Assembly (NCBI GenBank): GCA_002433805.1
Contig: DJIW01000066.1
Span: 1 to 23,625, forward strand
Source of the DNA: Competibacteraceae bacterium UBA6584
GTDB lineage: Bacteria > Pseudomonadota > Gammaproteobacteria > Competibacterales > Competibacteraceae
Direction of reading: 5' to 3'
Length of the DNA: 23,625 bases
In this document: positions 1 to 7,340 of the stretch, piece by piece
How the letters are laid out: each line of letters opens with the position of its first letter
Position numbering within the stretch: the stretch's first letter is position 1
Notes under the pieces: generated by a model
Told to the model about the DNA's origin: nothing
Databases searched by the model: none
Seen by the model: the letters and a program-made list of their open reading frames with translations, nothing else
Translations under genes and position numbers: made by a program

Positions 1-160
1 TTTTGTGGGCATTCTGTCGGGTCACATTGATCCATATATCCAAATCCCCCGTATATCGAGGATAGCCATGCATTCCAACCGCATAGCCCCCGACGATGAG
101 ATATTCGACGTTATTCTTGTTTAATAACTCGACAAACTCTTTGAAGTCGTGGCTCAACAT
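1..160 (-). CDS. Nucleotidyltransferase, N-terminal part (3' end beyond window)
   Basis: The reverse strand from the ATG at 160-158 encodes 53 residues and then leaves the window, so only the N-terminus is visible. It contains GGYAVGMHG followed nine residues later by DLDIW, which is the hG-G ... D-x-D signature of the polymerase-beta-like nucleotidyltransferase fold used by MNT, AbiEii and DUF6036 proteins. Such proteins transfer a nucleotide to a protein or RNA partner and often act in toxin-antitoxin or phage-defence pairs. The start lies inside the upstream 60-aa gene, with about 50 bases of overlap, which suggests translational coupling. GC content is clearly lower than in the neighbouring metabolic genes, consistent with acquired DNA. 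The nucleotidyltransferase fold is well supported; a toxin or defence role is inferred from context. Confidence 0.75.
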   Translation of the reverse strand, partial: MLSHDFKEFVELLNKNNVEYLIVGGYAVGMHGYPRYTGDLDIWINVTRQNAHK

Positions 161-293
161 CTTTTCTAAACTGGATATATTGGTTACGAAGGATTTCTAT
201 AGCATCAATACGCTCACTCATGGGCCGTGAAATCCAATATTCATAATCGTTGGACTGTTCGTGCAAGGGAACTATCTTGAGCACTTTTTCCAT
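111..293 (-). CDS. Small protein (60 aa) paired with the nucleotidyltransferase
   Basis: An ATG at 293-291 opens a 60-residue acidic/basic soluble protein with no signal peptide or membrane segment. It begins MEKVLKIVPLHEQSNDYEYW and ends in a basic stretch (EPRLQRVCRVIKQE). The order 'PLxEQ..DYxYW..RP..ERI.A.E.LR.QYI' resembles small conserved proteins that I recall next to DUF6036-type nucleotidyltransferases, but I know no assigned function. Its 3' end overlaps the start of the nucleotidyltransferase gene by 50 bases in another frame, so the two are almost certainly one operon. No strong Shine-Dalgarno is visible before the ATG. A minus-strand TATATT at 316-321 could serve as its -10. It may be the regulatory or antitoxin-like half of the pair; this is inference. 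Confidence 0.65.
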   Translation of the reverse strand: MEKVLKIVPLHEQSNDYEYWISRPMSERIDAIEILRNQYIQFRKDVEPRLQRVCRVIKQE

Positions 294-322
294 AGCTTAA
301 GCTATTTATCCTCTGAATATAG

Positions 323-353
323 AACCCCTCTCCGCCTAATTTAGAGAGGGGTT
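323..353 (-). terminator. Hairpin terminator after mch
   Basis: A perfect 10-bp inverted repeat, AACCCCTCTC (323-332) and GAGAGGGGTT (344-353), with an 11-base loop, lies 14 bases past the mch stop codon. The flanks are AT-rich on both sides but there is no long T run, so it probably terminates the mcd-mch transcript with modest efficiency. It also insulates the small TA-like pair from that operon. Confidence 0.7.
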
Positions 354-366
354 ATTTACTAACCCA

Positions 367-1539
367 TTAAGCTGGACGCCGTTTAATCAGCAGCCGTCGC
401 TCAATCTCGAAAATCTTGTTGCTGATTTTCTCCTTGTTCAACTGCTGCTTGTCGTTTTCCTTGACGAACAAATCCGCGCCGTAATTCTTCAACGCATCGG
501 CGGCGCTGATGTTCTTTACGCCGATAAACTGGAAAGTAACGATGCCGACCGCATCGTTATTCGGCACGGTTTCGGTCGCCACCACCCTTGAAAGCGCCGC
601 CACGGTATCGCCGGACACCGACGGCTGAGTGTGATAGCCCTCGGTAAAGCCCAGTTCCCACAGCGCGTTTTCGCTGACATCGCGACTGGCCAAGCCTTCC
701 AACCAGGCGAACACCAAGCCGCCGTAGACGATGGGCTCTCCGCTCATCTTGCCCGACAAGCCGGTGCTGTAAACCCGGTCGAAGTGCAGCGGATGGGTAT
801 TGCCGACCAGATAGGTCCAGAACATGTGTTCGTCGGTGATGGTGCGGCCGTTGGTATGGACGATGAGATCACCGAGCGCGAAATCTTCGAAATAGGTATT
901 GGGGCCGGTCAACTGACTGGGAAAGCCGCCCGCGTTGAGCGGCAAATCCACCACCGGATGCTCGACCCACGGAAAATCGACCGGCGCGGTCGGCGCGGGC
1001 GTGGTCGGCAGCCGGTCGCCGCGATAGCCGACCATGATCTTGCGCTCGTATTGCAGCACCACCTGGTTATGCTGGTTCACGCCCAGGGTGCGGATCAGCA
1101 CGATGCCGGGTTTGTCCTCGCCGCGCGCCTTGCGATCCACCACTTTGGTATAACCGCGCACGGTGTCGCCCGGATAGACCGGCCGCAGGAATTGCACATT
1201 GTAATAACCGAGATTGGCGATGGCCTTTTCGGAATCGTTGTGCACGCCCAGCGACAGCACCACGTTAAACACCATCTGCGGGCTGGCGGGCAGATCGGGA
1301 AAGCCGTGCGCCTTGGCGTATTCGACATTGAGATACAGCGGGTTGCACTGCATGAACACGCGGGCGAAATCCAGCATCGGCCCGCGCTCGAAGGTGTAGC
1401 CGCGCGGGTGAACAAAGACTTGTCCCGGCACGAATTCGTCGAGATAGCGTCCGTATTGCGGCCGCCGCGCCCATTCCACGTTGACCGTGACCGATCCGGC
1501 CACTTCCGCCTGTTCGCTCAAACGCATCGAAAAACTCAT
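367..1539 (-). CDS. mch: Mesaconyl-CoA hydratase-like tandem MaoC protein
   Basis: This 390-aa protein is a double hot-dog (MaoC-like) hydratase. The N-terminal half covers about residues 30-175, with NPLYLN at 66-71. The C-terminal half covers about 210-345, with NTHPLHFD at 247-254. Mesaconyl-C1-CoA hydratase, which adds water to give beta-methylmalyl-CoA in the ethylmalonyl-CoA pathway, is a protein of this type. The call is strengthened by the methylsuccinyl-CoA dehydrogenase gene directly upstream, which makes its substrate; only three bases separate that stop from this ATG. In the canonical hydratase-2 motif the residues before Pro-Leu-His are Asp-x-Asn. Here they are Asn-x-His, while the following His is kept. 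The last ~45 residues form a Lys-rich tail ending IKRRPA. A generic MaoC dehydratase is the alternative. Confidence 0.82.
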   Translation of the reverse strand: MSFSMRLSEQAEVAGSVTVNVEWARRPQYGRYLDEFVPGQVFVHPRGYTFERGPMLDFARVFMQCNPLYLNVEYAKAHGFPDLPASPQMVFNVVLSLGVHNDSEKAIANLGYYNVQFLRPVYPGDTVRGYTKVVDRKARGEDKPGIVLIRTLGVNQHNQVVLQYERKIMVGYRGDRLPTTPAPTAPVDFPWVEHPVVDLPLNAGGFPSQLTGPNTYFEDFALGDLIVHTNGRTITDEHMFWTYLVGNTHPLHFDRVYSTGLSGKMSGEPIVYGGLVFAWLEGLASRDVSENALWELGFTEGYHTQPSVSGDTVAALSRVVATETVPNNDAVGIVTFQFIGVKNISAADALKNYGADLFVKENDKQQLNKEKISNKIFEIERRLLIKRRPA

Positions 1540-1542
1540 GAT

Positions 1543-3264
1543 TCAGCCCCCCACTTCGGCTTTGGATTTGGCGTCATCCACCAGCGAGCGCGCGATGACC
1601 TTCAACGCCAGCGTTTCTTCCGCCCCCTCGAAAATGGACAGCACCCGCGCGTCGATGAAATAGCGGCTGACCGAGGTTTCCTCGGCGTAGCCCATGCCGC
1701 CGTGGATCTGCAACGCCTCGCGCGTCACCCATTCGGCGGTCTTGCAGGTGAAGAACTTGACCATGCTGGCTTCCATGTCGCCCTTGCCTTCATCCATCAA
1801 ACGGCCGACCGAATAGGTGAACTGCCGGCCGATGGCAAGATAGGTCGCCATCCGCGCCAGCTTGATTTGGGTCAGCTGATAATCGCCGATGGGATAGCCG
1901 AACACCATCCGCTCCTGAGCGTAGCTGAGCGCCTTTTCATAAGCCGCCTGCATGATGCCGATGGCGCGGGCGGCGGTCTGAATCCGGCCGCCGGAGAAAC
2001 CGGCCATGGTGAAGTAGAAGCCCTTGCCCTCGCCCTTCGGCCCGCCCAGCATGTTGTCTTCCGGTACGAAAATGTTATCGAAAAACAGATCGAAGGAATG
2101 CATCCCGCGATAGCCGATGGTGGAAATCGCCTTGCCGGTCAGCTTGCCGCCGCTGTCTTGGGTGAAGTCGATGGTGTGGCCGGGCGTGCTCGGCTTTTCC
2201 AGCAGGAACATGGACAGGCCGCGATGGCCGAGCGAAAGGTCGGGGTGGGTGCGCGCCAGGATCAGCAAGACTCCGGCCTTGCCGCCGAAGGTGCACCAGG
2301 TTTTGGCGCCGTTGAGCAGCCAGCCGCCTTCGGTTTTGGTGGCTTTCAAGCGCATGTTGGCGACATCGGAGCCGTAGTTCGGCTCGGTCACCGCCACCGC
2401 GCACAGCAGCTCGCCGGAGGCCAGCTGCGGCAGCCATTTGTTCTTTTGCTCCTCGGTGCCGCCCTTGAGCAGCGCCTTGGACAGGATTTCCGGACGGGTG
2501 ATGAGACTGCCCGCCGCGCCCAGCGAACCGCGCGTCAGTTCCTCGGTCACCACGATCATGCCGAGGTTGTCTTCCTGTTCGTCGCTCTGGATGCCGCCGA
2601 AACGTTCGGGAATGGAGATGCCGAAGCAGCCCATGTCCTTGACTTGATCCAGAATGGCATTGGGAATGTCGAGGTCGTGGCGGTGGACTTCCTCGGCCAG
2701 CGGCATCACCACTTCCTCGGCGACCCGGCGGAATTGCTCGCGCATCATTTCGTGATGGTCGTCCAACAAATACGCCCCGGTCACGCCGTCTTGCGCCCGC
2801 ATCAGCTGGCCCAGTTCGGCCACTCGCGCCGCCGGCAGTTGGGCGATGCAGAACTGGCGGACTTTCGGATCATCCACGGTCTTGCTCAACCAAGCGTCGT
2901 CCAGACCAAAATCGGTCGGCCGGGCGCTCAGGCGGTTGCGCACCGCTTGCAGGGCTTCGGCGGCGAACAGCAGCGCGAAGCGTTCCTCTAGCGTCAGCTC
3001 ATTGGCCGCGCCGCCGCCCGCCGCCCGCGCCCGTTTGGCGTAATCCAACCCGAACCGCGCGCCGGTCATCTCGGCGCACGACAGCGCCAGGTCGTAGCTC
3101 GCCAATTGATGCTGGTCCAGCAACGCGGCGGAGATTTTACCGTCGGCTTTCTGGGAGCGTTCCTTCACGTCCGCCAGGGAGTAGTCGAGCGCCTTCTGGA
3201 CGGTATCCAGCGCCAGGGCGGCCTGTTGTAATTGTTCTGCCGGGTTCTGGGTCGATGCGGACAT
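1543..3264 (-). CDS. mcd: (2S)-methylsuccinyl-CoA dehydrogenase
   Basis: A 573-aa flavin acyl-CoA dehydrogenase that is longer than the usual ~380-aa enzymes because of an extra N-terminal helical region of about 160 residues. That extension is characteristic of methylsuccinyl-CoA dehydrogenase, which oxidises (2S)-methylsuccinyl-CoA to mesaconyl-C1-CoA in the ethylmalonyl-CoA pathway. The catalytic core runs from about residue 165 to the end. It shows VTEPNYGSD at 292-300 (flavin/substrate loop), GAKTWCTFGGKAG in the middle domain, QIHGGMGYAEE in the C-terminal domain and FEGAEE near 545, where Glu546 is the expected catalytic base. The ATG at 3264-3262 has a good ribosome site (AGAGGAAA). 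It is the first gene of the operon and mch follows after three bases. A general acyl-CoA dehydrogenase is possible but less likely, given the extension and the neighbour. Confidence 0.88.
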   Translation of the reverse strand: MSASTQNPAEQLQQAALALDTVQKALDYSLADVKERSQKADGKISAALLDQHQLASYDLALSCAEMTGARFGLDYAKRARAAGGGAANELTLEERFALLFAAEALQAVRNRLSARPTDFGLDDAWLSKTVDDPKVRQFCIAQLPAARVAELGQLMRAQDGVTGAYLLDDHHEMMREQFRRVAEEVVMPLAEEVHRHDLDIPNAILDQVKDMGCFGISIPERFGGIQSDEQEDNLGMIVVTEELTRGSLGAAGSLITRPEILSKALLKGGTEEQKNKWLPQLASGELLCAVAVTEPNYGSDVANMRLKATKTEGGWLLNGAKTWCTFGGKAGVLLILARTHPDLSLGHRGLSMFLLEKPSTPGHTIDFTQDSGGKLTGKAISTIGYRGMHSFDLFFDNIFVPEDNMLGGPKGEGKGFYFTMAGFSGGRIQTAARAIGIMQAAYEKALSYAQERMVFGYPIGDYQLTQIKLARMATYLAIGRQFTYSVGRLMDEGKGDMEASMVKFFTCKTAEWVTREALQIHGGMGYAEETSVSRYFIDARVLSIFEGAEETLALKVIARSLVDDAKSKAEVGG

Positions 3265-3551
3265 CGCGTTTCCTCTTGTGGTCTTAGTGGTTCGTGAAAA
3301 CCTTAAATTTCGTACGTCCTCGCTAGGAAGTTTAAGCCGAAATCCCTGTCAGCACACTGTTCAAATCGGGCTGATGGCAAAAAGCTCCAGCGCTTAAAGC
3401 CGCGCCGTTTGCCTCAGGCGCGGAAAGCGGTCTTTCTCTTATAATGGTGACCCTCACGTTCGCTCGCGTTCGCTCTCCTCAAGGGCGAACGGCTTTTCCG
3501 CCATCGCCGGCGCGTCAGAAATCGCCGCGCCTTTACCTTCCAGGAAGCCTC
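3265..3551. promoter_or_regulatory. Divergent intergenic region between mcd and an unknown gene
   Basis: This 287-base stretch separates two divergently transcribed genes and should hold both promoters. On the plus strand a perfect TATAAT occurs at 3440-3445, though no good -35 sits 16-18 bases upstream. On the minus strand a CTGACA element is visible around 3345-3350 without a convincing -10. No hairpin or small gene was recognised. Confidence 0.5.
3440..3445 (+). promoter_or_regulatory. Candidate -10 box (TATAAT) for the unknown gene
   Basis: A consensus TATAAT whose last two bases are the first two of an in-frame ATG at 3444. Transcription from this box would start near 3452, so that ATG could not be translated. 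This favours the GTG at 3552 as the true start of the downstream gene. The -35 region is poor: TTGCCT at 3409-3414 is 25 bases away. Confidence 0.4.
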
Positions 3552-4841
3552 GTGGCCACACCGCCCCCTTCATCGACCGAACTCAGCCAGCACGCCGGGG
3601 TATTGGCCCTGGAACTCGATCCGCAACACGCCGATCTTGCGGGCTTGCCGCCCGAGCCGCTCGACGTGGCGGCCGCTTCCGCCTTGGCCGGACATTTGGC
3701 CAAGGATTTGGATCGCATTCTCGGCGGCGTCAGCCATCTGGGCTTGATTTTGCCCGGCGCGCTCTACGATCAGACCGAAATTCTCCGGCCGGGCTTTCCG
3801 CTGACCGGCGCGCTGGCCGAACTTTATCGCGGCAGTTCGCGCGCGCCTTCCTTCACACCGCAGTTGATCGCGCTCGGCACGGACTGGGGGTTCTTCCCGG
3901 TCGCCGCCATCAATCCGCTGCGTCGGCCGGGCTCCGGACCGCTTTTGTTGCTGCCGTTTTGCTTCGTCGGCGAAATGCAAGATATTGCCGCCTTGGCGCG
4001 CGTTATGGAAGACATTTTGCTGCAAAGCGGCGAAGTGTCGCAAGCCACCCGTGAGGCGGTGCAGACCCTCTTTGGGGTAACCGCACTCAATCTGTCGTTC
4101 GCCACCTTAAGCGACCTGTGCGCCTTGGCGCGGGTGCATTGGGACGGCGGCGAGCTGGCGCGGCTGTGGGAGCTGTTGGAGCACGCCTGGTTCGAACGAT
4201 CCGGCGTCCGTTCCACGCTGTTGGAACACGGCAATCGCTTTCTGATCGCCAAGAGCGACGCGCACACCCTGTTTTACACCTTCGACGACTGGGCGCAATT
4301 CGGACCGGGGCGGGCCTTGGAAGCGGCCGAGCTGGCAAACGGCTATCGGGGTTGGGCGCGCGCGCAGCGGCAATACGCGCTGGCGCTGGCGTTGTACGGC
4401 TTGCATGTGCGCTGGGTGCTGGCCAATCCGAGCCTGGAAAAGGCGCTGGAAACAGCGCAAGGCGATAAAGCGCTGGCGGCGTTTCGGGCGATTCCTTGCC
4501 TCTCGGGAGATTATCTGGCCGAACGCATCTTCCATAACGACAGCGAGCAACCCGAACGTCAGCTCCAAATCACCCATCAAGCCGACGCCGAACTAGGGAC
4601 GCTGGCTTACACCGTCAACGCGCTGGACGCGGCGGGCCAACTGGCGCGGCTGGAACATTATTATCCGCTGCAACCGCAAGGCGTACAGGCCATCATCGAC
4701 CATCTGATCCAGGGTTGCGCCGAACAAGGGGCCGGGCGCGAGGTGTTGCATCCCGGCCGGCTGCTGTATTCGGAAACCGGCCGGAGCTTGCGGGCCGCGA
4801 CGCCGGAAGATGCGCCCGCCCCGCCCCGCCGGGCCCATTGA
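3552..4841 (+). CDS. Conserved-looking protein of unknown function (429 aa)
   Basis: I do not recognise this family. The open frame extends up to an ATG at 3444. I prefer the GTG at 3552, which has AGGA seven to ten bases upstream, whereas the 3444 ATG overlaps a TATAAT and precedes a low-complexity Pro/Arg-rich stretch. From 3552 the protein is 429 aa, soluble-looking, Leu/Ala-rich and acidic, with no signal peptide or clear membrane helix. Features include a central block with WGFFPVAAINPLRRPGSGPL followed by a hydrophobic LLLLPFCFVGEMQDI. A helical half is rich in Trp and Arg (HWDGGELARLWELLEHAWF). The tail is Pro/Arg-rich. It is divergent from mcd, so a link to acyl-CoA or storage-polymer metabolism is possible but unproven. 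Codon use matches the neighbours, so it looks native. Confidence 0.75.
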   Translation: MATPPPSSTELSQHAGVLALELDPQHADLAGLPPEPLDVAAASALAGHLAKDLDRILGGVSHLGLILPGALYDQTEILRPGFPLTGALAELYRGSSRAPSFTPQLIALGTDWGFFPVAAINPLRRPGSGPLLLLPFCFVGEMQDIAALARVMEDILLQSGEVSQATREAVQTLFGVTALNLSFATLSDLCALARVHWDGGELARLWELLEHAWFERSGVRSTLLEHGNRFLIAKSDAHTLFYTFDDWAQFGPGRALEAAELANGYRGWARAQRQYALALALYGLHVRWVLANPSLEKALETAQGDKALAAFRAIPCLSGDYLAERIFHNDSEQPERQLQITHQADAELGTLAYTVNALDAAGQLARLEHYYPLQPQGVQAIIDHLIQGCAEQGAGREVLHPGRLLYSETGRSLRAATPEDAPAPPRRAH

Positions 4842-4850
4842 AATCAAAAA

Positions 4851-4880
4851 GCCGCCGAGGCGACTTCGCGCCCCGGCGGC
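4851..4880 (-). terminator. Rho-independent terminator between convergent genes
   Basis: Read on the minus strand, GCCGCCGGGGCG (4880-4869) and CGCCTCGGCGGC (4862-4851) form a 12-bp stem with one G-U pair and a six-base loop. TTTTTGATTT follows immediately. This is a good intrinsic terminator for the lipoprotein gene. On the plus strand the same hairpin has an A-C mismatch and only TT after it, so it would work less well for the unknown gene, whose stop lies nine bases upstream. Confidence 0.75.
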
Positions 4881-4957
4881 TTAACATTCGTTCGAAATAC
4901 CGCTTTACCCTGTCACGGCGATCTCGGGGGCGGTTAAAAAATGGTGGAGGAGATCCC

Positions 4958-4989
4958 GGCGCGGGTCAGCTCAAAAGGCGGCCCGCGCC
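4958..4989 (-). other. GC-rich stem-loop just after the lipoprotein stop
   Basis: A perfect 8-bp inverted repeat, GGCGCGGG (4958-4965) and CCCGCGCC (4982-4989), with a 16-base loop, sits six bases beyond the lipoprotein stop. On the minus strand a run of six T lies about 15 bases farther on, too far for a classical terminator. It may protect the mRNA 3' end or assist the terminator at 4851-4880. Confidence 0.35.
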
Positions 4990-4995
4990 GCTCGA

Positions 4996-5463
4996 TCAAT
5001 AATGCGCCACCCGCGCGGTGCCGTCGTAGCTGGTCAATACCCGCACCCGATCACCCGGACGGAACGACTCATCGGCCGCTTGCGTGACGGCGGTCATCCG
5101 GCCGCCATCCAGCCGCACCGTGATTTCGAGCCCCGGCTGCCGGGTCACGTTTTCCTCGATGGCCGAACCCGCCAAGCCGCCCACGATCGCGCCGCCAACC
5201 GCGCCGGCGACCTGGCCCTTGCCCTTGCCGATGTTGCTGCCGGCAAGGCCACCCAGCGCCGCGCCGCCGAGCGTGCCGACGCCGCTTTTGGTCCCCTCGA
5301 TCAGGACGCTGCGCACGCTTTCCACATAACCCAGCCGGACATCTTGCGCTTCGCGCGTCTGTTGGCGGGTGTAAACCTCACCGGACGTGCTCGACGCGCA
5401 ACCGCCCACCACCAAGGCGGACGCCAACATCACCGCAGTCATCATCGTGTGTTTCACGTTCAT
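4996..5463 (-). CDS. SlyB-like glycine-zipper outer-membrane lipoprotein
   Basis: From the ATG at 5463-5461 the product is 155 aa. It opens with a lipoprotein signal peptide, MNVKHTMMTAVMLASALVVGGC, whose lipobox predicts lipidation at Cys22. Two Gly/Ala-rich segments follow (GGAALGGLAGSNIG and GAVGGAIVGGLAGSAI), typical of the glycine-zipper 2TM domain of SlyB/Pcp lipoproteins. The C-terminal ~50 residues resemble the conserved SlyB tail (GLEITVRLDGG ... FRPGDRVRVL). Family members sit in the outer membrane and affect envelope integrity. The open frame extends 28 codons upstream, but the chosen ATG has AAGGTGA seven bases before it and gives a clean signal peptide. A possible promoter is TTGAAA (5506-5511) with TATCCT (5485-5490), spacing 15. 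The gene is monocistronic and convergent with the unknown gene. Confidence 0.85.
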   Translation of the reverse strand: MNVKHTMMTAVMLASALVVGGCASSTSGEVYTRQQTREAQDVRLGYVESVRSVLIEGTKSGVGTLGGAALGGLAGSNIGKGKGQVAGAVGGAIVGGLAGSAIEENVTRQPGLEITVRLDGGRMTAVTQAADESFRPGDRVRVLTSYDGTARVAHY

Positions 5464-5604
5464 CAACTTCACCTTAACGGGATTAGGATAAAAGAGAAAT
5501 ATGGATTTCAAAATCTTAGGGCGTGGCACAAACCCGGCGGCCACCATAGCAATACCGGCTGAATGCGGACTGAACGCCGCTCATCGGTCTTTTTGAGGGT
5601 CCGC

Positions 5605-5618
5605 CGCGCTCGAGCGCG
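5605..5618. other. 14-bp perfect palindrome downstream of the DUF3301 gene
   Basis: CGCGCTCGAGCGCG is fully self-complementary with no loop, lying between the DUF3301 stop and the lipoprotein gene's upstream region. No T run follows on either strand, so it is not an obvious terminator. It could be a protein site or chance in GC-rich DNA. Confidence 0.25.
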
Positions 5619-5638
5619 CTACCGTTTTCTCAACAAAA

Positions 5639-5962
5639 TCAGGGCAGCAACAAATCGCCGCCTTCCATCTGCAACACTTCGACCCGCCAGCCGACCAACA
5701 GCACGCTGCCGACTTGGCGGTTGTGGCCGGTATCGGTAAATTCGAACACATACAAGCGTTCGAATTTTAGCCGGCCGTCGCGGTCGCGGCGCGGCCACAA
5801 CCGCTCCAGCGCCACGGTATCGTCCAACAGTTGAACCCCGCTTTGCTTGCAGGCGCGCGAACTGGCGGCGCGGGCCTGTTCGCGCGCGCCGAGGCTGTCC
5901 CGCCAAAACCACAACCCGAGCGCCGACAATCCCAGGAATCCGATCAGAAAGGAAAAACTCAT
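5639..5962 (-). CDS. DUF3301 family membrane-anchored protein
   Basis: A 107-aa protein with one N-terminal membrane helix at about residues 3-20, followed by WFWRDSLGAREQARAASSRACKQSGVQLLDDTVALERL. An Arg/Lys-rich beta region (RRDRDGRLKFERLYVFEFTDTGHNRQVGSVLLVGWRVEVLQME) completes it. These are the hallmarks of DUF3301, a small family mainly of gammaproteobacteria with no known function. Length is normal for the family. It begins four bases after the GTPase gene stops and is the last gene of the thioesterase-GTPase-GTPase run, so it is probably co-expressed and may be a membrane partner of those proteins. Family assignment is from memory of the motif pattern; function is unknown. Confidence 0.8.
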   Translation of the reverse strand: MSFSFLIGFLGLSALGLWFWRDSLGAREQARAASSRACKQSGVQLLDDTVALERLWPRRDRDGRLKFERLYVFEFTDTGHNRQVGSVLLVGWRVEVLQMEGGDLLLP

Positions 5963-5966
5963 CGGC

Positions 5967-7340
5967 TCACAACAACGGTTTCAACCGGGACAAAATATCT
6001 TCGCGAGCCTGGGCCAACAGCGACTCCCGGTCGAGGCTGTCGAGAATGTCTTGCACCACCCGCTTCGGCCCGCCCTCGCCCCAGGATTTGCCCAAAATAA
6101 AGTATTGCTCGGCCGCCTTGCCGACCACGTAGGTGCCGTACCACGCCACCGCGCCTTGGGCGGCGGCGGTGACGATGGTCGAGAGCCCCAGGCTGATGCC
6201 CTTGAGCGCCGACGCCGCCAGATGCATGGTCCAGACCGTCCCCATCAGAAACACCAGTTGGGTGAAGATGGTCTTGAGCAGCGAACCGGCCTCACTGCGG
6301 CTGATCGGCAGGCCGTAGACCCGGCTCAGATGCACGATCATCGCCGCGTCGGTGGCGATGGCGGCCAACAGATCGGCGACCGGAATCGGGTTCAAGGCCA
6401 CCGCCACGCCCTTGGCCAGGCAGTAATTGCGCACCACTTTCTCGGCTAGCTCGCGGCGGACCGAGATGACTTCGCGGGTCAGCCGGTCGGAGAAGCGGCC
6501 GGCGAACAAGCCGGCGTTGAGCGCCGCCATGGTCTTGCCCTCGGCCTTGAGGATGTCCCAGATCCGCTCGCGCAACGCGGTCACGTCCGGCTCCGGCCGG
6601 CGGCGGGTTTCGGTTTCGTTGCCCTCGGCGTCGACCATGATCACGATCCGCTCGGCCGGCTGCGCGGCGGCGGTGACGATGTCTTGCGGATGGATCAAGC
6701 CCTCGGTCCGCTCGCGCAGGGTCTTTAGCAACAATTCGCGTTCGGGCGGGGTGTAGCGGTCGGTCTTATTCAGCACCAGCAGCAGCCGTTGCGCCGCGCC
6801 CTTGACTTGGCGCAAGGCTTTAATTTCGGTGTCGGTGATATCGCCGTCCACCACGAACAGCACCAGATCGCAGCGGCTGGCCACATCGTGAGCGAGCTGT
6901 TCGCGCTCCTCGCCGGCCACTTCGTTGATGCCGGGCGTGTCGATCAGAAACACCCCGCCGGCGTCGTATTCCTGCCAGCGGGCGTGGGCGGCGCGGGTGG
7001 TTTCACCGTGCAACGGACTGGTGGAAAATTTGATTTCGCCCAACAAGGCGTTGAGCAGGGCCGACTTACCGACGCTGACCCGGCCGAACACGGCGATGTG
7101 GATATGGCCGTGCTCGATTTTTTCCAGCAGCAGTTGCAGCTGCTGGTAATCCTCGGCCAGCGCCGCGCGCACCGGCGGCGGCACCCGCTTGTCGTTTAAC
7201 AGATCGCGCAAGCTCTCGCGGGCCAGCGCCAGGTGGGCGTCGCCGCTAGGCGCTTGCGTTTCCGGTACTTTCTTCGCCATCCCGCTGTCGAGTCCAAACC
7301 AGTTGGGCCAAGCGTCTAGCACGCGCTTCCAAATCTTCAC
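5967..7340 (-). CDS. Era-like GTPase with C-terminal DUF697 domain
   Basis: A 457-aa GTP-binding protein. The P-loop GRVSVGKS is at 86-93, DTPG (G3) at 134-137 and NKTD (G4) at 191-194. The C-terminal third (about 290-430) has two hydrophobic stretches with LNPIPVADLLAAIATDAAMI and a later Ala/Gly-rich helix, typical of the DUF697 domain attached to bacterial Era/YcjX-like GTPases. No signal peptide is present, so it is probably cytoplasmic or peripheral on the inner membrane. The start is a GTG at 7340 with AGGA eight bases upstream. It lies 95 bases inside the preceding GTPase gene. An internal ATG at 7280 would give a shorter protein. The position after a membrane-anchored GTPase of the same class suggests the two work as a pair. 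The cellular role is unknown. Confidence 0.82.
   Translation of the reverse strand: MKIWKRVLDAWPNWFGLDSGMAKKVPETQAPSGDAHLALARESLRDLLNDKRVPPPVRAALAEDYQQLQLLLEKIEHGHIHIAVFGRVSVGKSALLNALLGEIKFSTSPLHGETTRAAHARWQEYDAGGVFLIDTPGINEVAGEEREQLAHDVASRCDLVLFVVDGDITDTEIKALRQVKGAAQRLLLVLNKTDRYTPPERELLLKTLRERTEGLIHPQDIVTAAAQPAERIVIMVDAEGNETETRRRPEPDVTALRERIWDILKAEGKTMAALNAGLFAGRFSDRLTREVISVRRELAEKVVRNYCLAKGVAVALNPIPVADLLAAIATDAAMIVHLSRVYGLPISRSEAGSLLKTIFTQLVFLMGTVWTMHLAASALKGISLGLSTIVTAAAQGAVAWYGTYVVGKAAEQYFILGKSWGEGGPKRVVQDILDSLDRESLLAQAREDILSRLKPLL

Noticed and set aside
631..2991. Long plus-strand open frame of 786 codons
   Set aside because: It lies antisense to mch and mcd, whose products have clear family motifs. 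The translation is rich in His, Gln, Arg and Ala, typical of an antisense shadow in GC-rich DNA.
5464..5547. Longer lipoprotein with 28 extra N-terminal residues
   Set aside because: The upstream residues would bury the signal peptide, while the ATG at 5463 has a good ribosome site and a clean lipobox.
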